From Blastobasis lacticolella (lineage: Eukaryota > Arthropoda > Insecta > Lepidoptera > Blastobasidae): DNA of 64,000 nt. Under the pieces are notes generated by a model, which had not been told where the DNA came from, ran no database searches, and saw only the letters and a list, made by a program, of their open reading frames with translations. A program made the translations under genes and the position numbers. Where the stretch lies: the NCBI GenBank assembly GCA_905147135.1, contig LR990044.1:18731622-18795621 (forward strand), written 5' to 3'. Below are positions 36,169 to 48,172 of the stretch, piece by piece. The first letter of the stretch is position 1, and the number at the start of each line of letters is the position of its first letter.

Positions 36169-38598
36169 TTTAAGACCCCATTAAAATCTGTTACGCAGTT
36201 TAAAATATCTAAGCGTACATAGATACAGACGGCAGGAAGCGACTTTGTTTTATATTAGGTTTAGATAGTTCCGGTCATTTTTTGGAAAATATTTTAGACT
36301 AAACATCTGAAGCGTATCGAAGGTACCGCATAATCTGCGTAGAATCAAATAGCAGACTATAGCGTAAGTTATCGCAACTGATCTAAGTACCAAGTAGGCA
36401 AGTCTACGGAGTTCATGAAAGACACTGTCGGAAGACAACAGCCTGTCGCCCGTGTATTAATCGAACGAACCGAGAGACGGGACCTCGCGCCGCGAAAGTT
36501 TCAATAGCGCACCATTGAGGTTAACTGTGACAAGGTTGCAAGCCGAGAGGACCACCGGAGTAACAACGTAATCGTAACCGTTTCCGAGTAAATCGCTCCT
36601 TGGCCGCCGGCGTGCGAGACCCCTAGACCAATAGTCACCGGTCGAGCGCAGAGATCACCGGAGAGTGGCCGCCGGCTGAAGGTTGAGCGATGGCAAGTAA
36701 ATTTTAACACGCAATTAGTAACCCAGCGGCTGCCTTGGCACCGATCGCCTGAGGTGTTCAGGGATATTGGACTTCAGGAATGGCTGACCTATAACCCGGT
36801 GCCGCGTGGCAACAGCGACCGCGGCGCGCCGTCTCCATGGCAACCGATCAATTGGCTAACGAACGCAATTTTTAAGTTTCACTCGCGCTGATAAATTGTT
36901 GCGCTACGAGGGGGCCCCGAATACCTTATTGTTGGGTGCTTAACGCGATTTTTTTGTGGTAACAGCTCTTTGGCAACAAAGGCTCGATCATTGTTTTTGT
37001 GCACGCAATCCCTCGGTTATGGACCGAACACAATATAACGAAACTTTTCCGCCAGTGCTCTAATTCTTTACGACCGCAAAAATAATGTTACATAAATTGC
37101 GCACAGACGCCCAATGTGTTGAGCAGTACTTCATCATTTACGCGATACGTGGATTTATCTAACACCAAAATCTTACAAATCTAGGACCTGGAGATGTAAT
37201 CGGGTTGTGGCATGTGCATCACCAGTTTCAGGTGCTGATGATTAACACGTTATCACCGTTGCGTAAGGTATCAACCCACAATTACGTGTTTACACGGCAA
37301 GCCACCGAGTGCTGAACGAACAATATTAATATCGGCCAAGCGGTTGCGTAACATCGAACAATGCGCTATGCAGTACTCTAAAACAATGCAACGTGTCACA
37401 GTTCGCAAATAATGTCACAGCGGCAGGAGCGATGAATGTCCATAAAAATACCGAATTTACACGTGCCCGGGAAGGGGGCTGTTGCCACACAGATGCTGTT
37501 TGTTTGCGTATGTATGTGTCATTTAGCGTCGCAAAGGCGGTTGGGTAACTTCGTCCCATCGCACGCACTGACGAAATCAAGAACGCACAATACTCAGGCG
37601 AACGTTAATAAGGGTGAACTAAATCCATTGCCAACGTTCCTAGATAGAAGCGTTATTGACTCGCAACAATAACCGGAATGGAACTCGATATAGTATTCAT
37701 TAGGAGAACGCCATAAGACTTTCCAAGTGTCAGACAGACCGCAGCGTCCAGCCGGCGCCGACAACCGCATACAATCAGCGGCACGGGTCACGCTAGTAGG
37801 TCCAGATCGTGGACTCTATTCTAGGCTATATCGATGTGGGAATAGGAGCGACAATGGCGCGCGAAGCGGCGGCGTGTAACAGCCACCATCGGCGCACACA
37901 GTAGGTACACATTGCTACGGTAATCCGGGTGGCAACAGTGTGATGACGTCGGGGACTCACCTTGACTCACTTTAGTTGGCCCGCTTGCAGTACTGTTTGC
38001 TAGCCGTGCGCCGGTGATTAGTCTAGAGAAAATAGGCGGTACGTACACCGTCACACGTCAATCCTTACGTAGACCTAGTTTTAACGTTGTTGGCAATCTT
38101 TTATCAAATGTAAACGGCGGCGTAACAAGTCCTTTATTACTGTCAACCGTGGACAGGCCAATGTTGGACTGTTGACGGACATTACTGGTACAACGAGGCC
38201 GAGAAAAATAACATGTAATTCGCCTTAGCTAGGTATAGTATATTCGGCTAAATTTAAATTAAATTATTTTGAAAATTAACCGGGAATGGTTCTGGATTTC
38301 CTACACAAACCAATTCCATACATAAATTCAAACTTATATTCCCACGGGACATACTTTATGATTGGAGGACGATATTGATATGGGAGGACGCCACATAATT
38401 CTGGAACAGGTAGGATACTTTTGCGACCCAAATATACGGACACCGAAGCAGAGTTCAACGCCTCGAACCTGGATTCGCAGTGGGGAACTAACAACTTAGT
38501 ATCAACTCAAGATCAAGATTGATCAAATCTGTGGTTCGTTTGTTCAAAATCGAACAAAAGGAGTTACCGTTAATGATTTCATTTGGGCATCACCGAAG
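36169..38598. other. intronic sequence with one strong X-box, no recognised genes
   Basis: Moderately GC-rich at 36.5-36.9 and 37.7-38.0 kb. A donor-like GTCAAG|GTGAGTCC exists on the minus strand near 37.96 kb, but no exon around it is convincing. Confidence 0.4.
36831..36844. promoter_or_regulatory. consensus X-box (RFX) site
   Basis: GTCTCCATGGCAAC fits every position of the RFX X-box consensus RYYNYYATRRNRAC. It lies in a GC-richer stretch of the intron. Function is inferred from the motif only. Confidence 0.4.
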
Positions 38599-38688
38599 TT
38601 TATTAAATTTATCGGGACTCACACGTAACGTACCAATGCGATTTGTTTGTCTCGGTACGTCACGTGTGTCCCGATAAATGTAATAACA
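38599..38688. repeat. long imperfect hairpin
   Basis: TTTATCGGGACTCACACGTA then ACGTACC (38608-38634) pairs with GGTACGTCACGTGTGTCCCG then ATAAA (38654-38678), with a 2-nt bulge, one mismatch and a 19-nt loop containing TTTGTTTGT. Weaker pairing (TTATTA.ATTTATC) extends the stem outward to about 35 bp. Confidence 0.85.
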
Positions 38689-39155
38689 TATGTAAAGAAC
38701 ACGAGTTTGGTTTAAAACAAATATCGCCCAGGTCGTTTGTATCGGCACTATTATTCCGAGTCTCAGGTTCTTCGCTTGGTTATCGTGTATCGGTACAATT
38801 AAGAAATAGTTTTCTCGCGAGGCGGCCGCGCCGATGCGCTCATGAATGGGTGATATCGCCGGTAATTGCCGAGCAAACAGCTGATTCGCCGTTCGTGTCC
38901 GATACAAGAGAATATTTACAGGGCGAAAGCGGGAAAATCGCGTGGCACAAACGACTCATACCGACCGACCAATTCCGAGTAGATTTTTATTCAATTAATT
39001 CATTGCATTGGCTGGATAACGTCCATCGTGCCCGGCCGCTAGCAACTACGAGGAAACACACTACCATTATTCGTGTCAACACAAGAGCGGACTTATTTTT
39101 ACCCGTTATATTTTACTCGGGTTTCTCAGAACATTATCAGTTGCCACGGTCGTAA
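38643..39155 (+). other. unassigned 170-codon open frame
   Basis: A plus-strand frame with no stop for 171 codons overlapping the right arm of the hairpin. The translation (with CAHEWVISPVIAEQTADSPF) matches nothing I know. It lacks a convincing start context and is more likely non-coding than a gene. Confidence 0.12.
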
Positions 39156-39694
39156 AATACTTGTTTACAATTCCAGTTATGAATCAGTTATCTGTAAGCA
39201 TTATTGCGGGCGCGACAAACTCTCGGAGGCGAACTACGGACTGCTGTAACGAAAGGTCAACATCTCTACGAGAGACTATATATAACTAGTACAAAAATTT
39301 TTGTCTACTGATTGATCACTGCGAAACTGCTGGTGTTGTGACAAGCCAACCAACGCTTATCGGCACGAGCATTGCTCAATCCCACATCCGTATTAAAACA
39401 TGTAACTTGCATAACAATTAAACCGTCTAGCCAGACGATACTTTCTAAACTGGGCGGCCAATCCTAGCTATCGGATCCTGTTCCGAGTCTGCCCGTCGCG
39501 ATCGCTTCTGGCACCGGGCGGTGGATGGCGAAACGCGCCCACAAGCCGCTTGCTTATTAGTCATTGTCGCCTGTTGCAACTGGTGCAGCAGACAGTTGCC
39601 ACACAGCACGAGGCGCGGATTGACACCTTGACATTATTCCCCATAGGGACATAAGACGAGAGTACGTAACGAATACAACCGTGGCAGTCTTGGC

Positions 39695-39945
39695 GTGAAG
39701 GATATTGCGGATAAGATCGAGGAGGCTCGCCTGCGCTGGTTTGGTTATGAATTGCGTAAGCCTCAGGGATACGTGAGAAATAGGTGCCTAAACCTGCCGG
39801 TATAAGGGAAGAGACCCTATGGGCGGCCCAAGAAGCGATGAATTAACATAGCTGAGTTGAAAGCGAGAGCCAACTTACGTCAAAAGAATGCCGGAGACCG
39901 GGCGAAGTGGAGAAGAATTAGTAGGAAAGCGGACCCTGGCAGAGG
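39695..39945 (+). mobile_element. RTE-type retrotransposon C-terminal remnant
   Basis: One plus frame reads VKDIADKIEEARLRWFGYEL, then YVRNRCLNLPV, a stop, YGRPKKR, a stop, INIAELKARANLRQKNAGDR and AKWRRISRKADPGR. This is the standard C-terminal layout of RTE-clade ORF2 (LRWFGH...GRPKKRWMD...DR..WR...RKADP), downstream of reverse transcriptase. Two in-frame stops make it non-functional. It is the best preserved of three such remnants here. Confidence 0.85.
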
Positions 39946-42460
39946 CATAAGCGCTAAGACGATGATGAGGGACATAGGTTGCTATCGCAGTACCACACCG
40001 CCTTCGATTCGACACCGCGCCACCCGCGCATTGCATTGAGCACCGCGTCGATGGCGACTAAAAAATTAACACGCCCGGAATGCGAAAACATGACGCAATT
40101 GGGTTATTCGAAACCAATCTGTTGGTCGGCGAAACCGCAAAGTTATACTATTACAATTGACTATTAACACATGCACAATTGTATACGCCGAGTTTGTGGT
40201 ATACTTTACAAAGTATCGCATCGTTTATACGTGTACATAAATATTTATTGTGTGTATAATATGACGTGTGGTACGTTAGATTTATTGACACGAGTATACT
40301 CGTAATTTTGCCTTATTTAAACCAAGAAACATCATATATCTTAGTTTAAAAAGGCAATATTCCGAAGCACTCACTAAGCGATCATGACTGCGGTATATGC
40401 GAACAGCTGTTACTGGATAAGAGAGAACGTTTCAAAACGCGCATAAGCAACGAAATGCATCACCACATCGAATAAAGAGTCGATCGCATTTTGCGTCGCC
40501 CGCAAATCTTGTTATTGGCGCAACCCGCGGCCGGACTTGGCCTCCCCAAACAAAAGGTGTTGCAAGTCACAAGTCCTGAGGCGTCACGGACACCCAACCG
40601 ATACCTGGCAGGCGGCCACGTAAACACACCACCAAATAGGGCAACGACCACGTCGATACGCAAATAGCGTCCTATTTATATCGCGGTTAAAATTAGACAA
40701 AGATGAAAGTGAGGGGAGAATGCACCCGTCACGTCTTGGCGCTAATTTGCCCCGTACTCTCCGGTCGGATGCGATGATTCGATAGTTGACTCCGGTACAA
40801 GAAACAAAGAAGCTGACAAATTCATACTTTAGTGACCAACCGAGCCGAAATATCTGTTGTTAGACTCATAATCCTTCATGTGTTCCTCAGGCTTAACTTA
40901 ACGTTGACCCAGTCCCAACAACCGATGTTCGCTTCGAGATACTTCCAGAGGTGCGCTGTAGGTACTTAATAGATTCGTAACACCGCAAACAGGGCACCGA
41001 CGTCACCGCCGCCTATCACTATTTGCACTGGCCGACGCGCCACAGCACAGCGCCCCGCTCCGCAGTGACGCCGCGCCCGCCCGCGGCAACCTGCGTGACG
41101 CAGCGGCTATTGCGCCGAACACCCGCGCCGGAAATATACACAAAGAAAACGAGACAAAGGTCACAAGACACCTTCAACACTCGATACGCCAACAATACAC
41201 GCCCGGATCCCATTGGCGCGACATACGTAATGTTTGATAACAATACCTACCGCCCAAGCTAATCGGACGACGCGTAATATGTAGCTCTCTAAATATTTTC
41301 AAGGGACCTTTACGCCACTTCAATCGTATTGTTACAATGAAAAGACAAGGTTATTTAAAGAAACAAGGTATCATACGAATGTAAGCCTCAGTTTCAATGT
41401 TCAAAGGGCAAACAAAGAGACATAAATATTCAAGAGTCCGATACAAGGAACGGTAACGCTCGGATTATAGAGTAACGTCACAAACAGAGTAGGTACCTCA
41501 CGTACACGTTATTACGCAACACCATAATATAATATAGTTACCTTTTGACGCATTTCTCTCGATTTTCCGCTATTATAATACGCAGTAAGCGAAAGCAATA
41601 TTTTATACATTCGGTGCTTTTGAAATACGTGTCCTTTTATTAGTAGGATTTATTGAAAGGCTCGCCCGAATAATAGAGAACAAATTTTGAAAGATAATTT
41701 TTATCTTTCGCTTATTGACATGCCATCTGTTTGTTACATCATAACGGTCGAGATGAAATTTCGATAGAGATAACTCGGATCACAGAACAAGGGGCGTTTG
41801 AGAGATAAAGCGGACGAAGAATCACAGCTGGGCGTTAGATGAGATAATTTTACATAGTATACAACTGGTGTTCACACATTGTGAGCACACGTTGACCCCA
41901 CCGTGGGTGTCGCCGCGAGGGCAACACACTGCAACTTCCTACGGCAAATTGTGATCGCTCGCGCAGTGTTCGGATGCGATGCAACGCGCGAAACTCCACA
42001 GTACCTACATAATGGAGTCAAGAGCCACACACTAAGCGGGTCAGTGTTCCATTGCAGAGTTTAACCGGCGATTTCATTGAGTGGATTTTTATTTACGATG
42101 CTATGAATCGGCTCCCACGCGTTCGCTCCGGCTGTTAGCAACCGCACGCCCACGGGTGCAGGAAAGGCCGCGCTCGCGCCGATCTCGGCTCCTTTCCGCT
42201 GACTAATGCGGGTGAAACACTCGTGAGCTCTGCATGTAGGCAGGTGTCGTAGGTGGCGGCTTGCCACCGCCTCGGGCGCAACAGACGTCTACACTGATTT
42301 AGCGCTAATGGACTGTTTCGCGGAAATTCTGTCTGCTTTTGTACACCTATTTGGAGGGTATTTATAACGAATAAACAAGGTAAGAACGTTTATTATCAGA
42401 ATCGGAGCATCAAATTGAAGCATGAGCGCCTCCAATGTTCATAGGGCGAAAATCGCAGAC
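39946..42460. other. intronic sequence without recognised genes
   Basis: Contains a small hairpin GAAAGATAA/TTATCTTTC at 41689-41709 and GC-richer patches at 40.5-40.65 and 41.0-41.2 kb. Nothing else was identified. Confidence 0.4.
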
Positions 42461-42900
42461 GGATAAATTAACCAGGACGACACCGGCTAAATCTGGATTA
42501 ATTACTTGTTATCCCGGGGAGTAACAGCTGCCAGTTTGGGCGTTCACTGCGAAATCCGCTACACAGAGTAATAGGGCCAGTGTTACGGGGAGCCCGCTAG
42601 CAATTCGTAGAAGCATCCCCATCGCTGAGGGAAAGCGAACGGAGCGCGGGAATGCCAAAAATTGCGGCCCGCCCGCCGTTGACGGCCGATTTTCGCGGCA
42701 CCGGGCAAATTAACCGCGCCGGACGGCAGCGGTTAATACCGGATTAATTACAATCGAATGTTATTCCGCGATGATCGATTGTTAATTATACGACGACGAC
42801 GGCGCGGCCGTGTAAACTATCGCCGCCCGGCCGCCGTTTCATGGGTTGTAATGATTGCCGAGCACGTGTGTTCGCGGCGCGATTAAAGATACGCTAGGGT
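42460..42900. promoter_or_regulatory. candidate cis-regulatory island with homeodomain motifs
   Basis: The 11-mer GGATTAATTAC occurs at 42495-42505 and again at 42741-42751, combining a GGATTA core with TAATTA. Another TTAATTA is at 42781-42787. The flanks are GC-rich with CGG and GCCG steps and no transposon signature. It lies 400-800 bp downstream (in mnb orientation) of exon 3. Confidence 0.3.
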
Positions 42901-43131
42901 TCGTTAGCACAATAAACGATACGTAGATACATTGAGTCGGTCATCAATATAGATTCAGATCTCCCGATTAGTAACTGCACGATTTATGTACTCGTTTGCA
43001 TGTACTGTACCAAAATTTTCATGAAACGGTCCTCTAATATCATATCCAATCTCAAATCTCGTGTTTTTGTCGTTCCACGGCTAGAGAATAAATACCCTAC
43101 AATTGCACTACTACAACAAAAATTGTAATCA

Positions 43132-43392
<261 letters not shown>

Positions 43393-43642
43393 CTAGACAA
43401 TAAAGGCGAGAATAGGTTATGTGGATAACGGAAACGGCTCATCCAAGGACGAGAGGACGGGAGGAACGGAACTTTTTTTTTTAAAGAATTAGCCAGGAAT
43501 TTTAATCGCCATCTTATCTCACTCTGATTTTCGTAATTATCCGAGCTATTTTCAGGATTTGTCACTACATATTAGACTGTGAGGGCGTCGTGGGTTACGT
43601 CATAGGGTACAAGGAGAATTCCACTTCCGATAAACTGGTCTG

Positions 43643-43773
43643 CCTCACATCCCCTTGGCAGTTTCGCTTTTCAGACACATTATAGTCACCAAAAAGAAAA
43701 GTTACTTTAATGTGAACGTAATTTAAAACAAAAGTGACTTTAATGTAAAAGGAAACTGCCAAAGGAATGTGGA
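43643..43773. mobile_element. 131-bp inverted-repeat element next to exon 3
   Basis: CACATCCCCTTGGCAGTTTC on the left and GAAACTGCCAAAGGAATGTG on the right are inverted with two mismatches. Weaker pairing continues inward (TTATAGTCAC against GTGACTTTAA). The word TGACTTTAATGT or TTACTTTAATGT also occurs twice in direct orientation. It is 250 bp upstream of mnb exon 3. Confidence 0.7.
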
Positions 43774-44396
43774 GCACCCTCAGAGTCTTATAGGTATGTT
43801 ACTGAAATGCTATTTAGGTCCGAAATACGTTCAATTTCAAGTTTTCATGCACCGGGGAATCCCGCCTTAACAAAGTTGATGCTGGGGACCAAATTAATTA
43901 GATTCCATTCATCCAAATGCATTCGTCCTAGGATTATAGCTACGATCGGAATATTTTACGATCATGTAACTAAACGAAGGAAAACGAGAAAAGTCAAAGC
44001 ATATATGACTATCATAGAGAGTTATTCTCTTTAGAACGTTAAACAATAACTAGAGTAGGCGTATTTCAACCCCCAAAATAAAAACAACTGTAGCGATGGA
44101 GGATGTTTTAGATGGAATATTTTTCTTCTGTGTTATGGAATGTTGGTTAGACCATAAACATGAAAATGGTATTTGCGAAATAATCATGATTCATCCTACC
44201 ATTACGTTTTATTTACGAAATATATTTTAATAGCTAGGAACTAATGATGAAACAAATAACAAACAATACTAACTACAACATGCAAATAAATATTAATCTA
44301 TCCTAAACAGCAAGAACAGTTTTGGATAATTGATTCTCTATCTATGGTGATAAGAATTGTATGATGCCTTCAATAAAATATTGAGTTCAATAGGGA

Positions 44397-44426
44397 CTAG
44401 TCGTAAAAGTAATATTTTACGACTAG
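44397..44426. repeat. small perfect hairpin
   Basis: CTAGTCGTAAAA and TTTTACGACTAG are exact inverted 12-mers with a 6-nt loop. A second hairpin, TTCTTCTAAA/TTTAGAAGAA, follows at 44492-44516. Confidence 0.8.
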
Positions 44427-44786
44427 GCATCCGAACACAAGGACATTCCATGGCAACTACTTTTCTTAATTCTTGACTTCCGAAATAACTTTTCTTCTAA
44501 AATTACTTTAGAAGAACCCATTCTTTGATGGAATCACCATTGAATACACTGAATTCATTATTTACTCATTTAAAATATTGTACAAGCTACGGTAAAAATT
44601 ATCCGGATCACCAATCACTACAATATTAGATAAATTGATGACATTGACAAATGCAGCACAGGCATAACAGGCATGAGTGATGAAAACATGCAAAGCAGAT
44701 ATACATTCGGTTGGAACCCATACCAAATTAAAGGATGAAACTACTTGACAAACATTTTTCACAACTCTATTCATTATATTAAAGGG

Positions 44787-44905
44787 GATAACTTTGTATG
44801 TTTGTATGTTGGGGTTGTCTCCGAGATTATTGAATCGATTTCGAAATTTATATCACTTTTAGATAGCTACATGATTCCAGAGTGTCATAGGGTAATGTGA
44901 GCAAA
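44787..44905 (+). repeat. generic lepidopteran repeat remnant
   Basis: TTTGTATGTTTGTATGTTGG, then TTATTGAATCGATTTCGAAA, resembles the head of a widespread lepidopteran repeat. Strongly decayed. Confidence 0.35.
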
Positions 44906-45499
44906 TATATTACCAAATCCCTTTCGATCACGGTCATATTACAATACTAGACAACAATTTTACTAAATAATTAGATACGTTTGCGATAATTTCATTGGAT
45001 TTGTAACATTATTGATAAGAAACAAAACACCCGCCGCAATGGGTAACGGACCCAGCAACGCCCCATTCGCCGAAGGGTGATTCCCTACGCCGCTGAGTTC
45101 ACTCCAGCGCGCTATTCGCACTCAAATACCAACCACAGATCATAGCCCAAGTTCCGCTCTTGGCGCCAACTATGTGCCCATCCGTGGTCTTTTCGCACGT
45201 GACTCAACCCGGGCCACATCTATTAATTAGCCCGGTCTAGACAAGGGGCATTTATCGACCGTCGCTCGGTCGAGGCACCGAATTTACGGGCGCTTTTCGA
45301 AACTAACGTGCGAACGTGTTGAAGTCTCGTTTTTTTATCAAGTATTTTCGAGTTTTATGTGATGGCGATTTAGTTCAATTGAAACGTCTATTATTACTGC
45401 AAGTCTGGGTCCTCGCAGTTTTCCACGTGCATTTCGAAATTAATATTGGAATATCCCGCACAATTTTTGTTATTTTTACGGGGCATAAAGTTTCCTAAT

Positions 45500-45660
45500 C
45501 CTACCGTACCATTAGCCTACCCCAGTGGGAAAAAACGTGAGTGTGTATGTATGTATAAAGTAGCATATGGTACTGGGGAAGAATGTAGTTTCCTACAGTC
45601 GAGACAATTGTCGAAATCGGTTAAGAAGTTTCTGAGAAAACTAATAAACAAATTGTAAAC
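45500..45660 (+). repeat. generic lepidopteran repeat remnant
   Basis: GTCGAAATCGGTTAAGAAGT, then AACTAATAAACAAA, matches the AAATCGGTTCAGTAGTTT-type tail found in many lepidopteran repeats. Confidence 0.4.
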
Positions 45661-46610
45661 TGGCAGTTTTCGTAAAAATCTTTATTTTTTTTAAACATTT
45701 TTTTTTAAATTGCAGCCTAAAGTAAAAACTCTGTTTATAATGTCTGTAAGTCATTTTTTTAAATCAGTTACGTATTTTAAGATTTTTTTTATAACATACA
45801 AACATACTTTTCTCTTTTAAGATTAGTATCGACTAACGTACAGTCGCCTGTAGGGAAATCAGACCCCTTACTACACTACTTAATGTAAGCTAGACGGAAT
45901 CGTCTGCAAGCTACCACACAAAACCAACAAACTACTACACCAAAACTACGTAATCACACTCAGGGAGGGTCAAGCAAATAGGAATCTCAAGCACCACCGC
46001 GTAGCAGGTTAACGCACCTGGCCCGGCACGGGGACGCGGGCTGGGGTCCCGTCGTCGCCGTGCCTCCGTCACTTGTCCCCAAATTAGTTTGACCATTCAT
46101 TCAATAATAAAGGTATCGTGAGCATGGCTCTAGTCACACTAGCGATTGTCGGGCATGCGTTGCTCTCCAGCGATGACGCCCCGAGCGCTCGCCGCGATCC
46201 GACGGCAATTTATGTTGACAGGTTTACAGTCGACGACATGAAGTTTGGACTTAAGACTTTAAATACTTTAAAGTTGAAAGCCGAGTACTGCAAGAGGCTG
46301 CGATGCCTTGTTATCATTTGCCTCCAGGATTCTCAGCGTTCATCTCCAAATTATTCAAAGTAGAAACATGGGAGCTTCATGTCGATAGTTACTGTCGCCA
46401 AGAACGCGGCGGGCTCACAACGACATCGCTGGAAAATTGCGCCCGACAATAACTGGTGCGCCAGTGGCCTGCCGTACACAGTTGGACCAAGTCGGCCCCA
46501 TGTGGGTATTCTGTATAATTTACCTGCGCTGCGTGCGTGACGGTAGGTGCGTACTTGTACCGGTGGAAAGCTTGAGGGCGCGTGCGGGGGCCGGGGGCGC
46601 CGGCGCTCAC

Positions 46611-46732
46611 CTGTATGTCCGAGGGGGCGCTCATTGAGGCGAGCTGCTCCTCAGCCACCAGCCGCCCGTACAGCGGCACGTGCCGCCGCTCGCCGCCGCC
46701 GGCCTCGGGCATACCGCCGCCGACAGCGCCCA
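46611..46732 (-). CDS. mnb: minibrain / DYRK1A-family kinase, exon 2
   Basis: Minus-strand internal exon of 122 nt with acceptor GTTTTGTTGCAG and donor ATACAG|GTGAGC. Entered in phase 1 from exon 1 (G + TG gives Val), it reads VGAVGGGMPEAGGG and then RRHVPLYGRLVAEEQLASMS, ending SAPSDIQ in phase 0, which joins directly to [10 protein letters not shown] of exon 3. The end aligns with the MPDIVMLQRRMP region of vertebrate DYRK1A. The front is glycine-rich, GC-rich and poorly conserved, as expected for the disordered N-terminus upstream of the kinase. The phase agreement across both junctions supports the three-exon model. The segment PLYGRLVAEEQL is not one I recognise outside insect homologues, so its function is unknown. 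Confidence 0.88.
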
Positions 46733-46865
46733 CTGCAACAAAACAACATTCGTATAAATATCGTGATAGATACGTCCTATTTTATCCTTCAAGTTTCCAT
46801 CAATGCTACTGCACTCTACTTTGCGTTAAGTGCGCGCGCCCGAGAGACACCGAAAAATAAGCGCG

Positions 46866-46942
46866 CGCTCCTCCCGTGATAGGTCTGAAGTGGTCCGTAT
46901 GACCGGGAGACCGATAGCGACTTTGGGTGGTGGTGGGTTCAG
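46866..46942. repeat. solitary unit related to the 14.7-kb minisatellite
   Basis: Contains CGCTCCTCCCGTGATAGGTC, TGAAGTGGTCCGTATGACCG and GGAGACCGATAGC, then GGTGGGTTCAG. It resembles the fourth and fifth copies of the minisatellite plus its right flank, 32 kb away in another mnb intron. This suggests the unit is part of a dispersed element rather than a purely local expansion. Confidence 0.75.
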
Positions 46943-47330
46943 ATCTAAATTTAGCGGTCGTAGAACTCTGTCAAGCCTGAAGAGCTCACCTGGGTACCCA
47001 CCCAGGCTTAATAAGCTTGCAGCATAAAAAACGACAGTAGTATAAAGCATACAGGCATTATTATAAATCTAAATATGAAGTAAGGAGGCAAAGGATGCGC
47101 AACGGCGTCCATGGTATTGTCGTTCTATAAAGAAGGTTGTCAAGTAAGGTTTATAACCTGCCTGTGGGTAAGCGGTTGCCTTTACAACATGTAGATATTT
47201 ACAGTGGCTTGCAAGGGCTATGAATCGCGTGTTTATATGAATAAAAAGGTGGTAATTAAGTGCACAACTTTTACACCCTTTTCGCAGATCCATTCACAAT
47301 CAATTGCGATATCAATAATTGTACTTTTAT

Positions 47331-47420
47331 TTTATTTATTTATTTAAAAGTTTATTGCACACAAAAATGGTAACAAACTTATGGCAAATATATACATGAC
47401 ACAAAAGGCACTACTAGACT
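47331..47420 (-). repeat. retrotransposon 3' tail, reversed
   Basis: TTTTATTTTATTTATTTATT, TAAAAGTTTATTGCACACAA and AAATGGTAACAAACTTATGG read, on the minus strand, as a 3' UTR ending in GTGCAATAAAC and an (AAATA)n tail, a familiar lepidopteran LINE end. Confidence 0.6.
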
Positions 47421-48105
47421 ATTTTATTTTATTTACTTAAGGAAAGCCAACAGCAGTTATTACAATAGGTAAATTTAAAATGACTAAGTACCTACATTAT
47501 CTCATACATAGTCTCTCTACTCTCAACTATTTCACCGACCAAAATAGAAGTCACGTCATAGGATTCAACTTAAATCTTCCCAAGCATGACACAAACAGTT
47601 TCCCAGCAAAATATAACAATAAGGATTAATGTTGTACCGAGTTGCATCAGCTTTGATCATCTGCAACAATGTAATATAAGAAGGAGTAACATGAATTAAC
47701 TGCTTCTAGACTGCGCATGATGACAAACGTCGTTCGGAGAAGCAATAAGCTGTTAGAATACGTGATGGAACATAGGTTCCTATGTCCTTCGTTATTTCCT
47801 GAAGGCAATTTCTGCCAACTAGTTAGCTTCAAAGTATAACGAGATACACTGAATCGTGGCTTCCTATAACTCACAAGCTTCGACGTTGTTACAAATTTCT
47901 TAACTGGCGTACAATTATAGTAATTGGAATTGTACTTTACAGGATTACCAATACTATAGTTCGTTTCGCATCGAAATTAACTTGCTCAATATTTCTTGCA
48001 GGTATGCGCAATCCATTAAAGACATCAGGTATGATGGCAGACAAGTGTTTGACTAGCAATTACATAAAAAGAATCCTATCGACTCGCATATCAGCAAACA
48101 GTTGG

Positions 48106-48172
48106 AAAAGTTTCTATTGTTTCTATAATGTTCCAAAAAGTTAAAAGTTTGTATTGTTTCTATAATGTTCCA
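48106..48172. repeat. 30-bp direct duplication
   Basis: Two 30-mers containing TATTGTTTCTATAATGTTCC begin at 48106 and 48143 and differ at one base. The 7-bp spacer is ample for slippage. Confidence 0.85.

Larger units (their letters stand above)
43393..46610 (-). other. mnb intron 2 (3.2 kb)
   Basis: This intron is bounded by the exon 2 donor and the exon 3 acceptor. It is AT-rich and contains an inverted-repeat element close to exon 3, two small perfect hairpins near 44.4-44.5 kb, two generic lepidopteran repeat remnants and a GC-rich patch at 46.0-46.1 kb. No coding sequence was recognised; the short plus-strand frame at 46118-46363 is not convincing. Confidence 0.8.

Noticed and set aside
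37821..38054. Exon ending at GTCAAG|GTGAGTCC on the minus strand
   Set aside because: The donor is good, but no acceptor, homology or phase partner was found.
39285..39310. ACAAAAATTTTTGT palindrome as a transposon end
   Set aside because: It is a short AT palindrome expected by chance, with no second end.
46437..46879. Overlapping plus-strand frames opposite mnb exon 2
   Set aside because: They are antisense shadows of the GC-rich exon.
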